Shown one piece after another: positions 33,412 to 45,012 of a DNA stretch of 64,000 bases. The notes under the pieces are model-generated. The model made no database searches. It was not told the origin of the DNA and was given only the letters and a program-made list of their open reading frames with translations. The DNA is from Pisaster brevispinus. Taxonomy: Eukaryota > Echinodermata > Asteroidea > Forcipulatida > Asteriidae. The stretch covers positions 12,372,087 through 12,436,086 of the forward strand of contig JAMKCF010000015.1 in NCBI GenBank assembly GCA_023634235.1, in the 5' to 3' direction. The translations under genes were made by a program, and so were the position numbers. The number at the start of each line of letters is the position of its first letter. Within the stretch, counting starts at the first letter, position 1.

Positions 33412-33744
33412 GATTCTTCCTTGTCTTTATCATAGTACCTGACAAACGAATGAAAAACGATGTTTTAATTGCGTTAAATGAAACCATGTTGCAGTTGCAA
33501 GGGGGCTGCCATGTTTTTAAGATTTCAGCTGGTAACACAACGTTAAAATTCTATCGCATTCGCACAATTTTAAGGGAACCAGCAAAGTAAAACTAACTCA
33601 GTCTGGTGCCTATCAACTTAAGTCGTGTAAATACGGTGTAATACGAAGGGTTTTATACACGATTGTATTAAGTTAAAAACTTGAAAATAAAATTAGCTGT
33701 TGCAAACTGCTTACCAACCAAAAGGACTTATGGTATAAATGCAA

Positions 33745-34600
33745 AAAAATAGTTAGTGGCCTGACGTTTCGACCCTAGCAGAGTCTTTCTCGAAGGCTAA
33801 ATGACAAGACTACAAACATAAACAGGTACTGTACATACATTACTGATGTAACAAAGGCAGTCAAGTGGATGCAGAGGAAAATACACATTGAAAGCAGGCG
33901 GCTGAACAGAAAGGAGGGTAACAAAAGGGAAGGGATTGGGGGAAGGGGATGGTTGACCACAAGAGGTGGGAATCACAAAGAACATAATTAGTGCTGGGGA
34001 GGGGAGAGAAAGGTAGTTAATTGGTGAATGAGGCAGACTGGGGGGGGGGGCTTAAGCTTATCTGTGGTGTGAAGGAGAAGGCAAAGACAAAAAGTTATTA
34101 GTCATTTCCTTCTTGGATGTTCAGACCATGGAGTTGAATGGTCTGGAGACGTCTTATCCATCATTTATCTCTACTCAGGCGAACAATCTCTCTGTGGTTT
34201 CCTAGTGCCTCAATGCCCTGCAAAATCATGTCAGAAATTGAGTGATTAGGAAGATTGAAATGATGTCCTACGGGGGGAGTGTATCATGCAGCTTATGGGT
34301 GTTGACTGGATCTCAGGGCCGTAGACTACGTCTCTTGAGTGTAGTTCTCGTTTCACCTATTTTATTGTGGTGTTCAAGCTGGATACACCCGTAGGACATC
34401 ATTTCAATCTTCCTAATCACTCAATTTCTGACATGCTTTCTCTGTGTACTTTCATCTGCATTATCTATTTCCACTTGACTGCCTTTGTTACATCAGTAAT
34501 GTATACATATTGTTTATGTTTGATAGTCTTGTCATTTAGCCTTTGAGAAAGACTCTGCCGGGGTCGAAACGTCAGGCCACTAACTATTTTTTGGAGTTAA
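33745..34600. mobile_element. Inverted-repeat block with Penelope-like GIY-YIG remnant
   Basis: Two inverted arms (33,745-33,890 and 34,450-34,600) share AAAGACTCTGC, GGTCGAAACGTCAGGCC and TTGACTGCCTTTGTTACATCAGTAATGTA. An inner inverted pair (GGAAGATTGAAATGATGTCC and its complement) surrounds about 34,280-34,380. On the minus strand 34,320-34,400 reads HNKIGETRTTLKRR, like the YIGET-R-L-xR core of the GIY-YIG endonuclease of Penelope-like retroelements. Two head-to-head truncated copies explain the structure. Confidence 0.45.
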
Positions 34601-35740
34601 AACTTATCACAAAAATGGGATAATGATCGTGCGTGAACTGTTTATATTATGGCGTTCTCCAAAAATGACAACTAAGAACTTACAAATTAATTTATATTGC
34701 TTCATCCTTCCGATGGGAAGTAACGCTGTTGGTCCCGTATGTTGTGTAATGCCTGAATGCACGCATATAAGTAATCCAGGTACATCGCTAAGAGAGGGGG
34801 GTTAGGCCCCGGTGTAATTTTGGCAGTGGCAGCTGAATGCGCCGCAGAGCGTTCTTACAAATACGGTAAACAAAGCTTCAAAAACATATCTGGACAACAA
34901 TAAGTATACGAGAGCTTTTTGAATCACCTGTAGAAAAGCGCTACATAAAAAACTAGTTATTATTATTTTGGGCGGCGACTTTTCAATTTTATTTTTTACT
35001 AAATGTTCGGCCTCTGGGCCTTTTGCCGGTACTGCCCGTTATTTCTCAGTGAGAAAAATGTTAGTCTGGTTCAGCGCCAACAATAGGACTATCGTTGTAA
35101 TTCATGTGAAGGAAATCACACCCTAAAAAAGAAAACCACAATTTTGTGCGTAAAATTGCGGTTTCAACGCTCCGCTTATACCTCGTGTGCATTCAAGTTA
35201 CGCCTGACTACTGGTGTATCATCCACGAGCAAGACCCCTTTCTTTTCCGCACACAATAAATTCAACAGTCTGTGTGCGCGCGCGCGTGTAAATGTATTAC
35301 ATTTTGTTACAATCGAACAACGCGCAAAATTTAATAGAATCGTTTGGCCACTCCACTGATTTTGCAATGCACAAAGTCGTTTGCATAGTGCGTTGCCATA
35401 TAGAGGGGCCCACAAGGGGTGCACTACATTGTCTACGTCTGCGTGTATTTTTTATTGGAAACATAGCTTTAAAAATAAGAAATTATCACATTAAAGCGTA
35501 TACAATGTGAAACCTTGGAAATATCCAATTCCCAAATTCAACATTTCTAAAGGGGGGGGGGCACCCGGAGGGGGAAAGTGGGCACGGACACTGACACTAA
35601 GGGGGGGGGGGGGTACCTAGTGCCCACTTAGTTACGCCACTGTTTCAACACTCGGTACTTAGATTCTGCCTTGTGAATGATTTAGAGCACATCACTTGAT
35701 CTGTCTTACTTTTTACGAGCACAGCGCACTAAACTTATCC
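34600..35740. other. Non-coding, simple-sequence-rich stretch
   Basis: Contains a SINE tail (about 34,930, AAAAGCGCTACATAAAAAACT), a GCGCGCGCGC run (35,276) and two poly-G runs (35,555 and 35,605). No gene signal. Confidence 0.4.
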
Positions 35741-35749
35741 CTTACCAAA

Positions 35750-36030
35750 ATGTTCCATTCATTCCAACTGGATCTCGAGTTGGAAAGAATTGGATTGAGT
35801 TGGTATTGGGCTGGTGTGAGTTGTTTTATATTTGAATACTGAATTTCCAATAGGAAAAAAAAAATCTTAGACCAACTCAATCCAATTGGAAATCCAATTG
35901 GAGTCAGTTGGCTTGATTTAATTGAATTGGATTTAGTTGGAATTTATTTATACCCGATTGGAAACTTCACTTTAAGATATTTTTCCAAGTTTAAATTGTA
36001 TGTCCAAACAGGATCCAATTGGAAAAACAA
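35750..36030. repeat. CCAATTGG-rich quasi-palindromic repeat, left part
   Basis: Many copies of TCCAATTGGA, GGATTGAGTTGG and relatives. A matching right part at 39,590-39,770 (CCAATTGTGTCCATTGGGTCC) lies on the other side of the LTR element. The retrotransposon therefore inserted into or next to this repeat. Confidence 0.55.
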
Positions 36031-36161
36031 TCTCAATATTATTCCAAAGTCACCCGCAGGATTTAGAATTTGTTAAGTTACACTGGTGTAAACCACTCGA
36101 GCGGCATATGGCCTACATATCCCGCATGAGTGTTACTGTCAGCCCAATGGGTATAAACTAC

Positions 36162-36646
36162 TGTAACACAGTATATTGTTGTGTGCTACTTGAGCGGCCG
36201 ATAACTAAATGTTACAGATATACAGTAGACGACAGAAAGAGGAAGGCAGACACGTACTGTATACTGGGCTGTATTGGAATTTTATTGTATTATTCCTGGC
36301 TGATGGTTAGACGAAAGAAAACTGGATTGGGCCACATGGGCTAACCAGACTACCGAGAAAAGCAGAGAAAGAGTGCTCTAAGAATTAAACTATGGACTAT
36401 ATATAGAGGATTGGTAAAGCTCGGTCACTGACCGGATAATAGTGGTGGTCAGTGCAGATCTATGGGGGGTATCCAGTGGGCCTACCACATGGGTGATTTA
36501 TGGGTTTGAGTGCATGGTCAAGGAAGTGGACGGAAGCTTGATAATTGGGGATAATGGGGTTAAGGTTGGAAGGAGGCTGTGTTTCTAATAGGAACCATTA
36601 TTATTAAAATAATTACTGGTGATGACAGCTAGATTCAGGGTTTACA
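36162..36646 (-). repeat. 3' LTR
   Basis: 485 bp, TGTAACACAG to GGGTTTACA on the plus strand. It contains an ACTATATATAGAGG box. I saw no difference from the partner at 39,006-39,490. Confidence 0.85.
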
Positions 36647-37319
36647 TTATTTCTATGTGGGGGAAGAAAATGTCCTCATTTTCAAAAATATCAAAAGTGA
36701 ACAGAAAATACTGTTATTTAAGAAAATTGAAGCGTCAAAGGTGGTTTTAACAACAAAATGGATAATCCCAAAAGTGGCACAATACCAACTTATATTGACC
36801 GGGGAATACTTGAATGGATGTACATTAATAAAAGTGTGTGAACCAAGTAGAAAAGTGCACCGTTAAAATACTTTAAGTACAATACAAGGCATAGAAGCAT
36901 AGGCAATTTAATCAAGAAACATTAAAAAGAAAGTATTATTATAATAATAATAATTATTATTAGTAGTAGTATTGTTATCATAATTATTTTTACCATTTAA
37001 GCAAATAACAATCAAAAGGGATGGGTGAATGTACCACCCGAAAAAACAAGGTGGTAACCCTGTACACACTATGCAATAACAACGAGAAAATGTAATGGTA
37101 AATTAACAAGAATGCAAAATCTATTATTAGAAGGAGAACCGATGGGGCAGGGTGACAATTCTGCCACTGCGTGTGCGACAGAGAGGAGAGGGGGAGGGAA
37201 GAGGGGACAGGTGGGGCAGACGATGACGGAGGAGGGAGGGATGGAGTAGTAAGTGCACCGGGGGCATGTAGGGAAGCACTAGAGGGCGGGGTGTTGGTAG
37301 CAATCCCTGAACCGGGTCG

Positions 37320-37851
37320 ACAGGAGACGTGTATGGCTTTAATCTATTGTAGTGGATTGTATAGGGCTTGGATTTAGGGTTATAAATATCAACAATGGAG
37401 TAGAGTACTGGCCTGTCATCATTAGAGGGGAGGCCCGACAGGACCTTGAACGGGCCTACCGAGGGGCAAGTTTGGTTCGAGATTTGGCAGGGTCATCGCG
37501 CCAAACTAGGTCACCAGGGTGAAAGGGGGAGAATTTCACACAGGCATCATAGCTGGATTTTTGAGAAGCACTAGAGTGGTCTTGATTGTCAGCGGCTAGG
37601 CTGAAAGCAGAGGAAAGTTTGGCTTTCAGTGCATCGTCATAGGAATGGGATGATGAGAAAGAGGTGGGGGAGGGGGATCCAATGAGAACGTGTGCAGGGA
37701 GTCTGGGCTCTCTGCCCGTAGCTAAATAGAATGGGGAATAGCCAGTTGATGAATGGACGGCAGAGTTGTATGCGAGTTGGACCTGAGGGAGAATGTTATC
37801 CCACTCAGCAGTGGGTGACGTTACTAAATATGTCGAAAGTTGGTCCTTCAA
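37320..37851 (-). pseudogene. Gypsy integrase C-terminal fragment, frameshifted
   Basis: The minus-strand frame at 37,456-37,851 holds the part after the catalytic core: WDNILPQVQLAYNSAVH, then STGYSPFYLATGREPRLP, and FHPGDLVWR. The frame stops after KLAPR and continues in another frame with GPFKVL and IHYNRLKPY, the GPF/Y module that ends Metaviridae integrases. The upstream polyprotein is deleted. Non-functional. Confidence 0.8.
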
Positions 37852-37859
37852 AATGCGGA

Positions 37860-39004
37860 AGGGGAGGGATGGAACTAGTGGGTGATGGGCATGATGGGGG
37901 AGACATGATAAAAATGCCTAGAACTTATAAACAATGTGTAAAAGCAAAAGTTATAATTATGTGCGGATAAACACAAACAGTCACAAGAGTGTCAAAAGTG
38001 AAAAAAAAGTATGACGGCAATTTGGAAAAAGCAAAAACAATTACAAAATAATCGAGAAATAATCGATAAATCGGAACGCACTGTATGACAACTATATAAA
38101 AATTGTAACACTCTGGCTCTATAGCAGACTAGGAGAAAGAGAAAGTACTACATGTAGATGGATGTAAAATGAAAATGCACACAAGAGGAACCGTTTGGAT
38201 ATAGGACGGTAATACAGAAAGTTTTTACCAAAAAGGAATATGTAAATCAAAATACGTAAAAGGAGAAAAACTTGCTGTGGAAGGTGTCAGCTTGGGCTGC
38301 AGAGCGGTGGAGTGCTGAAGAGCGTGATGGCTACTGCAGGACAAGGAAAAGAGTTGAAGGACACGAAACTGTCCAATCCAAGAAGAAGGCGTTCCGGGAA
38401 GTCCGAAGAAATGAAGAGACAAACTTGTAGGTAATGTCTGAAGAAAAGAACAGAAACAGCAACGCAGTGTGGAATCCGAAAAATAACAGCAGGAGTCCAG
38501 AAGATGCGGCGGCAGCAAATGAAGCAAACAAAGAAAACAAAAAGTCTGGAGTCAGGAACGAGGAACAGGAAACAGGATACTGAAAACTAGCAGGATGGGC
38601 TAACAATGTCAGCCTCAAAGTGGCGACGAAAACAGTCTAGGAGAGGGAGCGATGGTGGCAGGTAACTGAAGTGAAGAGTCATGTGACGGAGAGGGAACAA
38701 AAGTTCGCAGAAACTTGGAGAAATCCAGAGAGTGGGGGTAGTCCGGAGACAGGATAAAAGCAGAGACAGCACAGTCACTGGAAAAGGGGTATTGCAGCGA
38801 AGAAATTGTTATTCGTCAGCTATGCGGATTACGAAGTGCAAACGGTGCCAAGTCTATGAAGAACAGGAAGAAGAATGACGATACGAGAAGGGAGGAGACG
38901 CCTGGGCCCGGAAGAAAACTGAAGAATCGACTCGTAGTGAGAACACTTTTGGCGAAAAGAGTTCACTTCGATGGCTTGTGGCAGGTAAAAACCGCTGCTA
39001 CCAA
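37860..39004 (-). other. Retroelement leader/untranslated region
   Basis: Purine-rich sequence on the plus strand between the integrase remnant and the 5' LTR. No gag motif (such as CCHC) was recognised in any frame. It probably represents leader sequence joined directly to pol by deletion. Confidence 0.45.
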
Positions 39005-39005
39005 A

Positions 39006-39490
39006 TGTAACACAGTATATTGTTGTGTGCTACTTGAGCGGCCGATAACTAAATGTTACAGATATACAGTAGACGACAGAAAGAGGAAGGCAGACACGTA
39101 CTGTATACTGGGCTGTATTGGAATTTTATTGTATTATTCCTGGCTGATGGTTAGACGAAAGAAAACTGGATTGGGCCACATGGGCTAACCAGACTACCGA
39201 GAAAAGCAGAGAAAGAGTGCTCTAAGAATTAAACTATGGACTATATATAGAGGATTGGTAAAGCTCGGTCACTGACCGGATAATAGTGGTGGTCAGTGCA
39301 GATCTATGGGGGGTATCCAGTGGGCCTACCACATGGGTGATTTATGGGTTTGAGTGCATGGTCAAGGAAGTGGACGGAAGCTTGATAATTGGGGATAATG
39401 GGGTTAAGGTTGGAAGGAGGCTGTGTTTCTAATAGGAACCATTATTATTAAAATAATTACTGGTGATGACAGCTAGATTCAGGGTTTACA
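39006..39490 (-). repeat. 5' LTR
   Basis: 485 bp, same sequence as 36,162-36,646. The putative primer binding site lies immediately to its left (minus-strand downstream), which fixes the orientation. Confidence 0.85.
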
Positions 39491-39849
39491 CTACTTTTGT
39501 GCTCAATGTAATGATCGGCATCAATAAGTCGGACTATATTAAGCTGTCGACCCAATGGACTGTCGACCAGTGAAAACAAACTCTTTTTTGGGTGTGGTTG
39601 GAAATATCAAAGTGGCTCTAGTTGGAAAAAGACTCGAACTGAATTCAACTGAGTCCAATTGTGTCCATTGGGTCCAGTTGTGTCAAATTGGGTCAAATTG
39701 GTTTTGTGCCAATTAAACACAACATTAGAAAAATTCCAATTGGTTCCAAATGGAAAATTGACTTGGAAATTTTGGTAAGGGATAGCAACCAATGAACTAT
39801 ACCCATAACAACCAATTCCCAGTGTACTATACCCGTAGCCGCGGTAGCC

Positions 39850-41900
39850 TCTTGGCACTCACGTGGGATGTTAGTGTATCGTGGGGTGATATAAAACAAT
39901 GTTGACCTTACCTTTCTCCTGCTGTACGCCTTTCGTAATATGTATAGACCCCTGTATGACGTAATCATTTTAATCCAAAACGAGGCTATCCCGCCCTTGG
40001 TTTTTCAATGAAATCACATCCGTGAAATCTGTGATCTCAATTTGGCGCTGCGCCTGTAGCCTCGTTTTGGACTACATTGATCACAAACATCATGCAAAAA
40101 GGCGTAGAATGGTTAAAACGCCGACTCGATCCATTGGTGAACACAAGACCTTTCTATTAGCATTCGGAGCACAGGTCAATATTTGTATTCAGCACTGTGA
40201 TTGGTTCTTCAAATTATACGCGCTTATGATTAATAAAGCATATCAATTATTCTGCGATCACCCGTTTTTAGGGGTTTATATCTCTGTACTATTCACAGCG
40301 CCAACCTCGTTCCCAGGGTGATCTATCTTGCAGCGCCATTTTTCCCTGAATGCCTTGCTCGCTTATAACCCCTGGAATAGGTTCATTAAAATGTGATAGA
40401 ATTTGGCACATTTTAATTAGGCCTGTGTCCGATCTGCTCTACGCGCCCGCATGGTAACGCGCAAAAGATGCATCAAGGCAACGAGCAACTGATCCCATCT
40501 CATTTTTCTTTGAGCTTATGTTACGTCTAATGGTATGCAGTTCAGGGTGACCGTGTAAAAACAAGATTTATTTGAAATGGAATCGCGTCAAAATACTTGC
40601 ATTTTCACAATTATTACGTAAATACTAAGCGTCCAAAAAGCGCCATTACAAGCGCTCGAAAGTTTTTAACGAGCATAAACTCAAAGTAACTTTCTGGAGC
40701 CAATCAGCGTTGTATTTCAGTACATCCCTATACCAGGGGTTAGTGACAAGAGGTATCGATACGGGGCAAGCTCGGTTGGCTGACTAGAGTCGACTAGACT
40801 TAACCATAGTCGATCTCAGCTGTCGCTCAAACGCTGCATGGTTGAACTAGCTAGTCCAACTAGATAAACCTATAGCTCCGGAGCACTGTTTCTCTAATCA
40901 ACTAACGAAGTTACGTCATTGTCAAGATGGCAGTAAGGTTTACGCATGAAGGCCTCCATGGGTTTGTGACTGAGAAAGTTTTTACAACTTTTGTGCAATC
41001 ACACAAAAAGTAGGTTTAACGATAAAAATTATGGTAGCTTTTTGCCAATGAATTATAATGTCAATTATTAACATCATTATTCACGATATTAAGCAAGTTA
41101 TTTAAGTCTTGAAATCAAGTCGGTAATTCTTGTGCGGTCTAGTTGCGGGGACGGTTCACACATCCTCAATCCCAATATGTGTGTGAGTCAATCGCAATTA
41201 CCGTCTTGAATAACTTGTACCCAGCTTTGTACACATGCAATTGGATTTGCTACCAAAATTGGACGGAGCAGTTTGATTGGTTAAGAATCGTAAAGACATG
41301 AATATTCATCATACATCTTGCAGCGTATGGCAAGTCACATGAAGCAAAAGGAGCTACCAGGTGCACACTTCATTCTTTGTTAGGGGGTTTATTATTGATA
41401 GAAACATTTTATGATAATGCATTGGTCAAATTTATCTTAAAAGAAAGTAAACAAATTGTTATAAGGATTCAAATGATAATATGCTTTTTACATTGATGTT
41501 GGCAAATAAAATGTCATTCAGAAAAAAAAAGCCAACAGAAAAGATACATTCCCATGTTTATAATGAATTCTTCCAATTTTGTCAGACGAGCTACCATTGG
41601 CCCTCTCTAGGGCAACTTTTGCACATGCAATGTATAATTTACCATATATGAATATTCGGCCGGAACAAGCTACTCAAGTCGTTAGAGCTGACGGACCTTG
41701 CCTCGCGCTACCTAGACCGTTGCATGAATGTATAATCGCACTGTGACTGTTGCATGAACGGCAGGATGCGTGTTTGTATTAGGCAGCGCTGGCAGACAAT
41801 AGACACTGACTAACGACTTGTCATCAAGTCTAGTTATTTAGTTATTTAGTTATTTGGGCAACCGAACTTGCTTACGGCTGCCCAGTAGTCAATCTACAAA
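39850..41900. other. Intergenic stretch with MITEs
   Basis: No gene. 40,020-40,230 shares GGTTAAAAC-CCGACTC and GGTCAATATTTGTAT with the hairpin at 44,846-45,012. A block at 40,765-40,985 is the inverted match of 53,760-53,965. Confidence 0.45.
40765..40985. repeat. MITE pair member (inverted partner at 53.8 kb)
   Basis: GACTAGAGTCGACTAGAC, GCATGGTTGAACTAGCTAG and CAAGATGGCAGTAAGGTTTACGCATGAAGGCC recur reverse-complemented at 53,760-53,965. Internally it is also partly self-complementary (CTAGT-rich). Confidence 0.55.
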
Positions 41901-41999
41901 AACAAAGTCACTTTTTGATACTTATACAAATGCCTATAGGGATACGCGCTAAAATAAACAACTTAAAAAAACACTTAGGATTATTACCAATCTTAAAAT

Positions 42000-42138
42000 A
42001 CGCTGCAGACGTCACAGTGACGTCTTCAACGGGTGCCTGGATTCCTTTTAGGGTAAACGTCAAACCTTGACAGGTTTGAATTATAGATTTCCTGTCTTCC
42101 GCTCGGCCCTGGAGATTCACTTTGGTCGGAGTCTTTCA
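42000..42138 (-). other. Candidate first exon, unassigned
   Basis: On the minus strand an ATG at 42,138 in good context (AACCATGA) opens a frame with MKDSDQSESPGPSGRQ and YNSNLSRFDVYP, which could splice at CAAG|GTTTGA. An overlapping frame (EDRKSIIQTCQG through AAYFKIG, with donor G|GTAATA and acceptor-like CTCCAG) is also open. I cannot decide between them and recognise no family. It may be chance. Confidence 0.2.
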
Positions 42139-42704
42139 TGGTTCGAGCTCGATTAAGCAATGAAGCGCACGAAAGCGCATACACCAGCCAGAGGTTAAAT
42201 GTTAGAAAGTCTAAAAAAAATAATTAAGTGTTGAAGTTGCGTGGGAAAGGGCAAAAAAAATTAGTAAAAAAACAAATGAAATAAATACATACAAATAAAA
42301 AAATAAATAAACAATGACATCTGAATCTTTTGACTCTTTTCATGAGCTAATGAGCAGCAAAGTTTTACAGGTAGGTTCACTGACTGGTTTTGTCGATTTC
42401 ATGCCGATTTACAGGCAAATAAAATAGGCCTAAAAGTTATTTTCTGTGAAAATTAACACAAGTTGGATGCAGTGTGTACTTCTTAAAAAACAGCAATCTG
42501 ACGGTTTTCACACGATCAAATTTTACGAGGTGACAGCGGGTATTGAGCGTCCTACAAGCGTCATAGCTTCGCTAGAGCAGTTATAACAGTCGTGCAAGTA
42601 AAATAGTGACCGTGGGGTGTCCGTTCGTGAATCATTCAGCCAGAGATGCGGTTGGTACCAGCCTCGCTACCATGGGCAGCGCGCCGACCCTTTCGCCGCT
42701 AACC

Positions 42705-42835
42705 CATGGGCTGAATTTCATAAATCTGCTTAACGGCCGATTTTGTGTTTACTGCGCGGTTTCCATTTCTGCTAAACCGTGAGCACATGAAAAGGCATGC
42801 TAACCTTCCGATACTTACTATATGAAAAATGAATG
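42705..42835. repeat. ATTTCATAAATCTGC-ended MITE remnant
   Basis: Member of the 871-1,133 family by its GGGCTGAATTTCATAAATCTGCTTAAC end. The other end is degenerate. Confidence 0.35.
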
Positions 42836-43613
42836 ACGTAACAATGGAAATCAATGTTGAACGCGCAAGATGGCCGCCTAACCATCCCTTTAAGCTTGAA
42901 TTTCTTTTAAAAACATTCAGCCGGAGACCTTCAAAGTCGTTTCATTTTAGTTCGCACGGAATGGGGTTTTAAAGACAGGCGTCGTAACCGCATTCCGTCT
43001 TCTCCATACGACCCATTAGCTTTTACCGGGCACTCCTACAGTTTGTAATTGCATTCTACACGCAGGTGGGCCATCTGAGCTTTATCTATTTGCATACACG
43101 ATTACTTCACTCCAAAACAAGGACATCAATGACATTATTAAAGATATATTTTTGTGCCTAGACACATGAGATAGACAAAGGTTGTTATAGTTCCTGATAT
43201 TCATTATAGGAAGATGTCATAATTCCAAGAGAGTGGTTACTATTTTCGATTGAGCAAGTTTTCAGGCTTGTTTATGTTTAGTTTATTGCTATTGTCCATC
43301 ACTGTATCTGCTAAACGGTATGCTGACCATGAGGCAGATGGTGACTGTTATTTAAGGCCATCAATAATGTTTCGCCCACTGAAGAGTTCAACGTCGTTGT
43401 TTGTTTTCCTCCAAATATATATTGTTTTGTCTTTGAACAAACTTTGACAGATTGTGATGTAAAAACGAAAACGCTTGCTGACCGTCCAACCACCCAAAAA
43501 TAAACCAACAAACAAACAGCCCAAAACGAAACAAAAACAGCCCAAAACGGGACACAAAATGTAAACAAGGAACATTTTACAAGCTAACAGAAAAACTAAA
43601 AGTTTTAACTTAC

Positions 43614-43680
43614 CTTTTTTATGAATCCATTCAAGTCAGGAAAGTATTTCGAAGGCTCATCAAATTTAGTTTTAGGTCTG
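43614..43680 (-). other. Candidate internal exon, unassigned
   Basis: A minus-strand segment between an acceptor TTTATTTTTAG and a strong donor AAAAAG|GTAAGTT reads RPKTKFDEPSKYFPDLNGFI. The splice sites are good, but no neighbouring exons were identified. A 103-codon plus-strand open frame (43,621-43,932) overlaps it on the opposite strand and has no recognisable domain. Confidence 0.25.
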
Positions 43681-44845
43681 CTAAAAATAAATGATAAAAA
43701 CATCTTCAAACCTTCACCTCCAGATCGATTTAAAATCGAATTACCCCGTGACAAGCTTTCAAAATTTGACACATATAGAAAGTTCATGAAAACAAAATAC
43801 TTAAACGCACCAGACTGTCAAACACTCACCGGTCTTTTGTCATTTTTCTACCCTAAAACTGCAACAAAAAAGAATATGACTACAGTTTACTGGTACATTG
43901 GACAAACATTGGAAACGAAGATGCCTTCCTAAATTCACTAAAAGTTTCAGTGTGCTGAATACAAAGTGAATGATGTCAATTTTTAACCCACTTCACTAAT
44001 GGATCATCCTCGGGATCATTATTGACGAACATAAACACAAGAAGTAAACGCATCCATGCACACACTCTCTGTGTTCAGGTTATGTTTGTCCAAATTTATA
44101 AGGGTTGACGAATCTCCCACTTGGTTTGAGACCAAACAATCACCGGTATAGCATTCGATCATCGCGTGAGGTATGAACCGGTCTTGACAAACTGTCAAAA
44201 ACACAGTTAACAAGTCTACTAATATTTTGAAATTAAAGCAGTTCTACCGCTGAAGCCGCAATAGACTTGAATACAATACAAAAGTTTACTGATTCCGTGG
44301 ACAATAAATTAAAGTTGAAGATGAATTAAAGAAGTCATACAAATTTCAAGTAAGCTAAATCAAAGTGAATGATGCAACTTTTCGGCCCACTTCACTTATG
44401 GATTTCTGAAGTAATAATACTGTTCAAGTCTCGCGCGTATTCGAACATTGAGGTCAGTGCGTGAGTTTGTCTCCTTGACGCACTAAAGCATTGAACCTGG
44501 GATCGGGACCAGTGGCCAAAACAATTTCAAAATACTCGAAAAGATTTGCACGGTTTATAGTTTGTATCTGTTGAATAGAAAAGATTATAACACGCCTTAC
44601 AACAATTCTGCCTTTTCATTGGTTAAGAGCGCGTCACATGATATGTCTTAGTTTTACTAGAAACCCGGCGGCCGTGTGATAGTCTTTTGCCATGAAATAG
44701 TCGACTATTACATGGCGCGCGCAGTACCCAGACGTCTTTTTTACCCACCTCGAACTCAATCAGTTGTGCATCTGTGTATCTGAAATGCGCGTACGAACGT
44801 TACGTGTACGAGGATGATAAATAGTCTGTTGGGGGTGTTATAAAA

Positions 44846-45012
44846 CAAATATTGACTGCTTTTACTCGTGCTATGGTTAAAACTCCGACTCCCTCGGTGA
44901 TCCCCGGACCGTTCCATTTTCCCGAGGCGCAGCCGAGGGAAAATAGAACGCTCCGGGGATCACCTCGGGAGTCGTAGTTTTAACCATAGCACTCGAAGCA
45001 GTCAATATTTGT
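44846..45012. repeat. Long GC-rich hairpin (MITE)
   Basis: Two arms of about 80 bp are near-perfect inverted repeats, from CAAATATTGACTGCTT through CTATGGTTAAAACTCCGACT and GGTGATCCCCGG to the GAGGCGCAGCC turn at about 44,925, then back out to GCAGTCAATATTTG. A related half is at 40,110-40,200. Non-coding; the RNA would fold into a long stem. Confidence 0.75.

Larger units (their letters stand above)
36162..39490 (-). mobile_element. Ty3/gypsy LTR retrotransposon, internally deleted
   Basis: Two 485-bp direct repeats flank 2,359 bp, with CTAC (36,158-36,161 and 39,491-39,494) as target duplication. On the minus strand a primer-binding-site-like TGGTAGCAGCGG follows the right-hand (5') LTR by two bases, and the only coding remnant is the C-terminal part of integrase. 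Gag, protease, reverse transcriptase, RNase H and the integrase catalytic core are missing, so the copy cannot move by itself. The LTRs look identical, indicating recent insertion or conversion. Confidence 0.85.

Noticed and set aside
38225..38618. A gag-like reading frame in the gypsy element
   Set aside because: Low-complexity F/L/S-rich translation with no CCHC or capsid motif. It is the shadow of purine-rich leader sequence.
43250..43447. A secreted peptide gene with a hydrophobic start
   Set aside because: The frame opens at TTG. The inner ATG gives a plausible signal peptide, but nothing after it looks conserved or splices clearly.
43621..43932. A 103-codon plus-strand gene
   Set aside because: No splice context, promoter or family resemblance. 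The opposite strand has a better exon signature.
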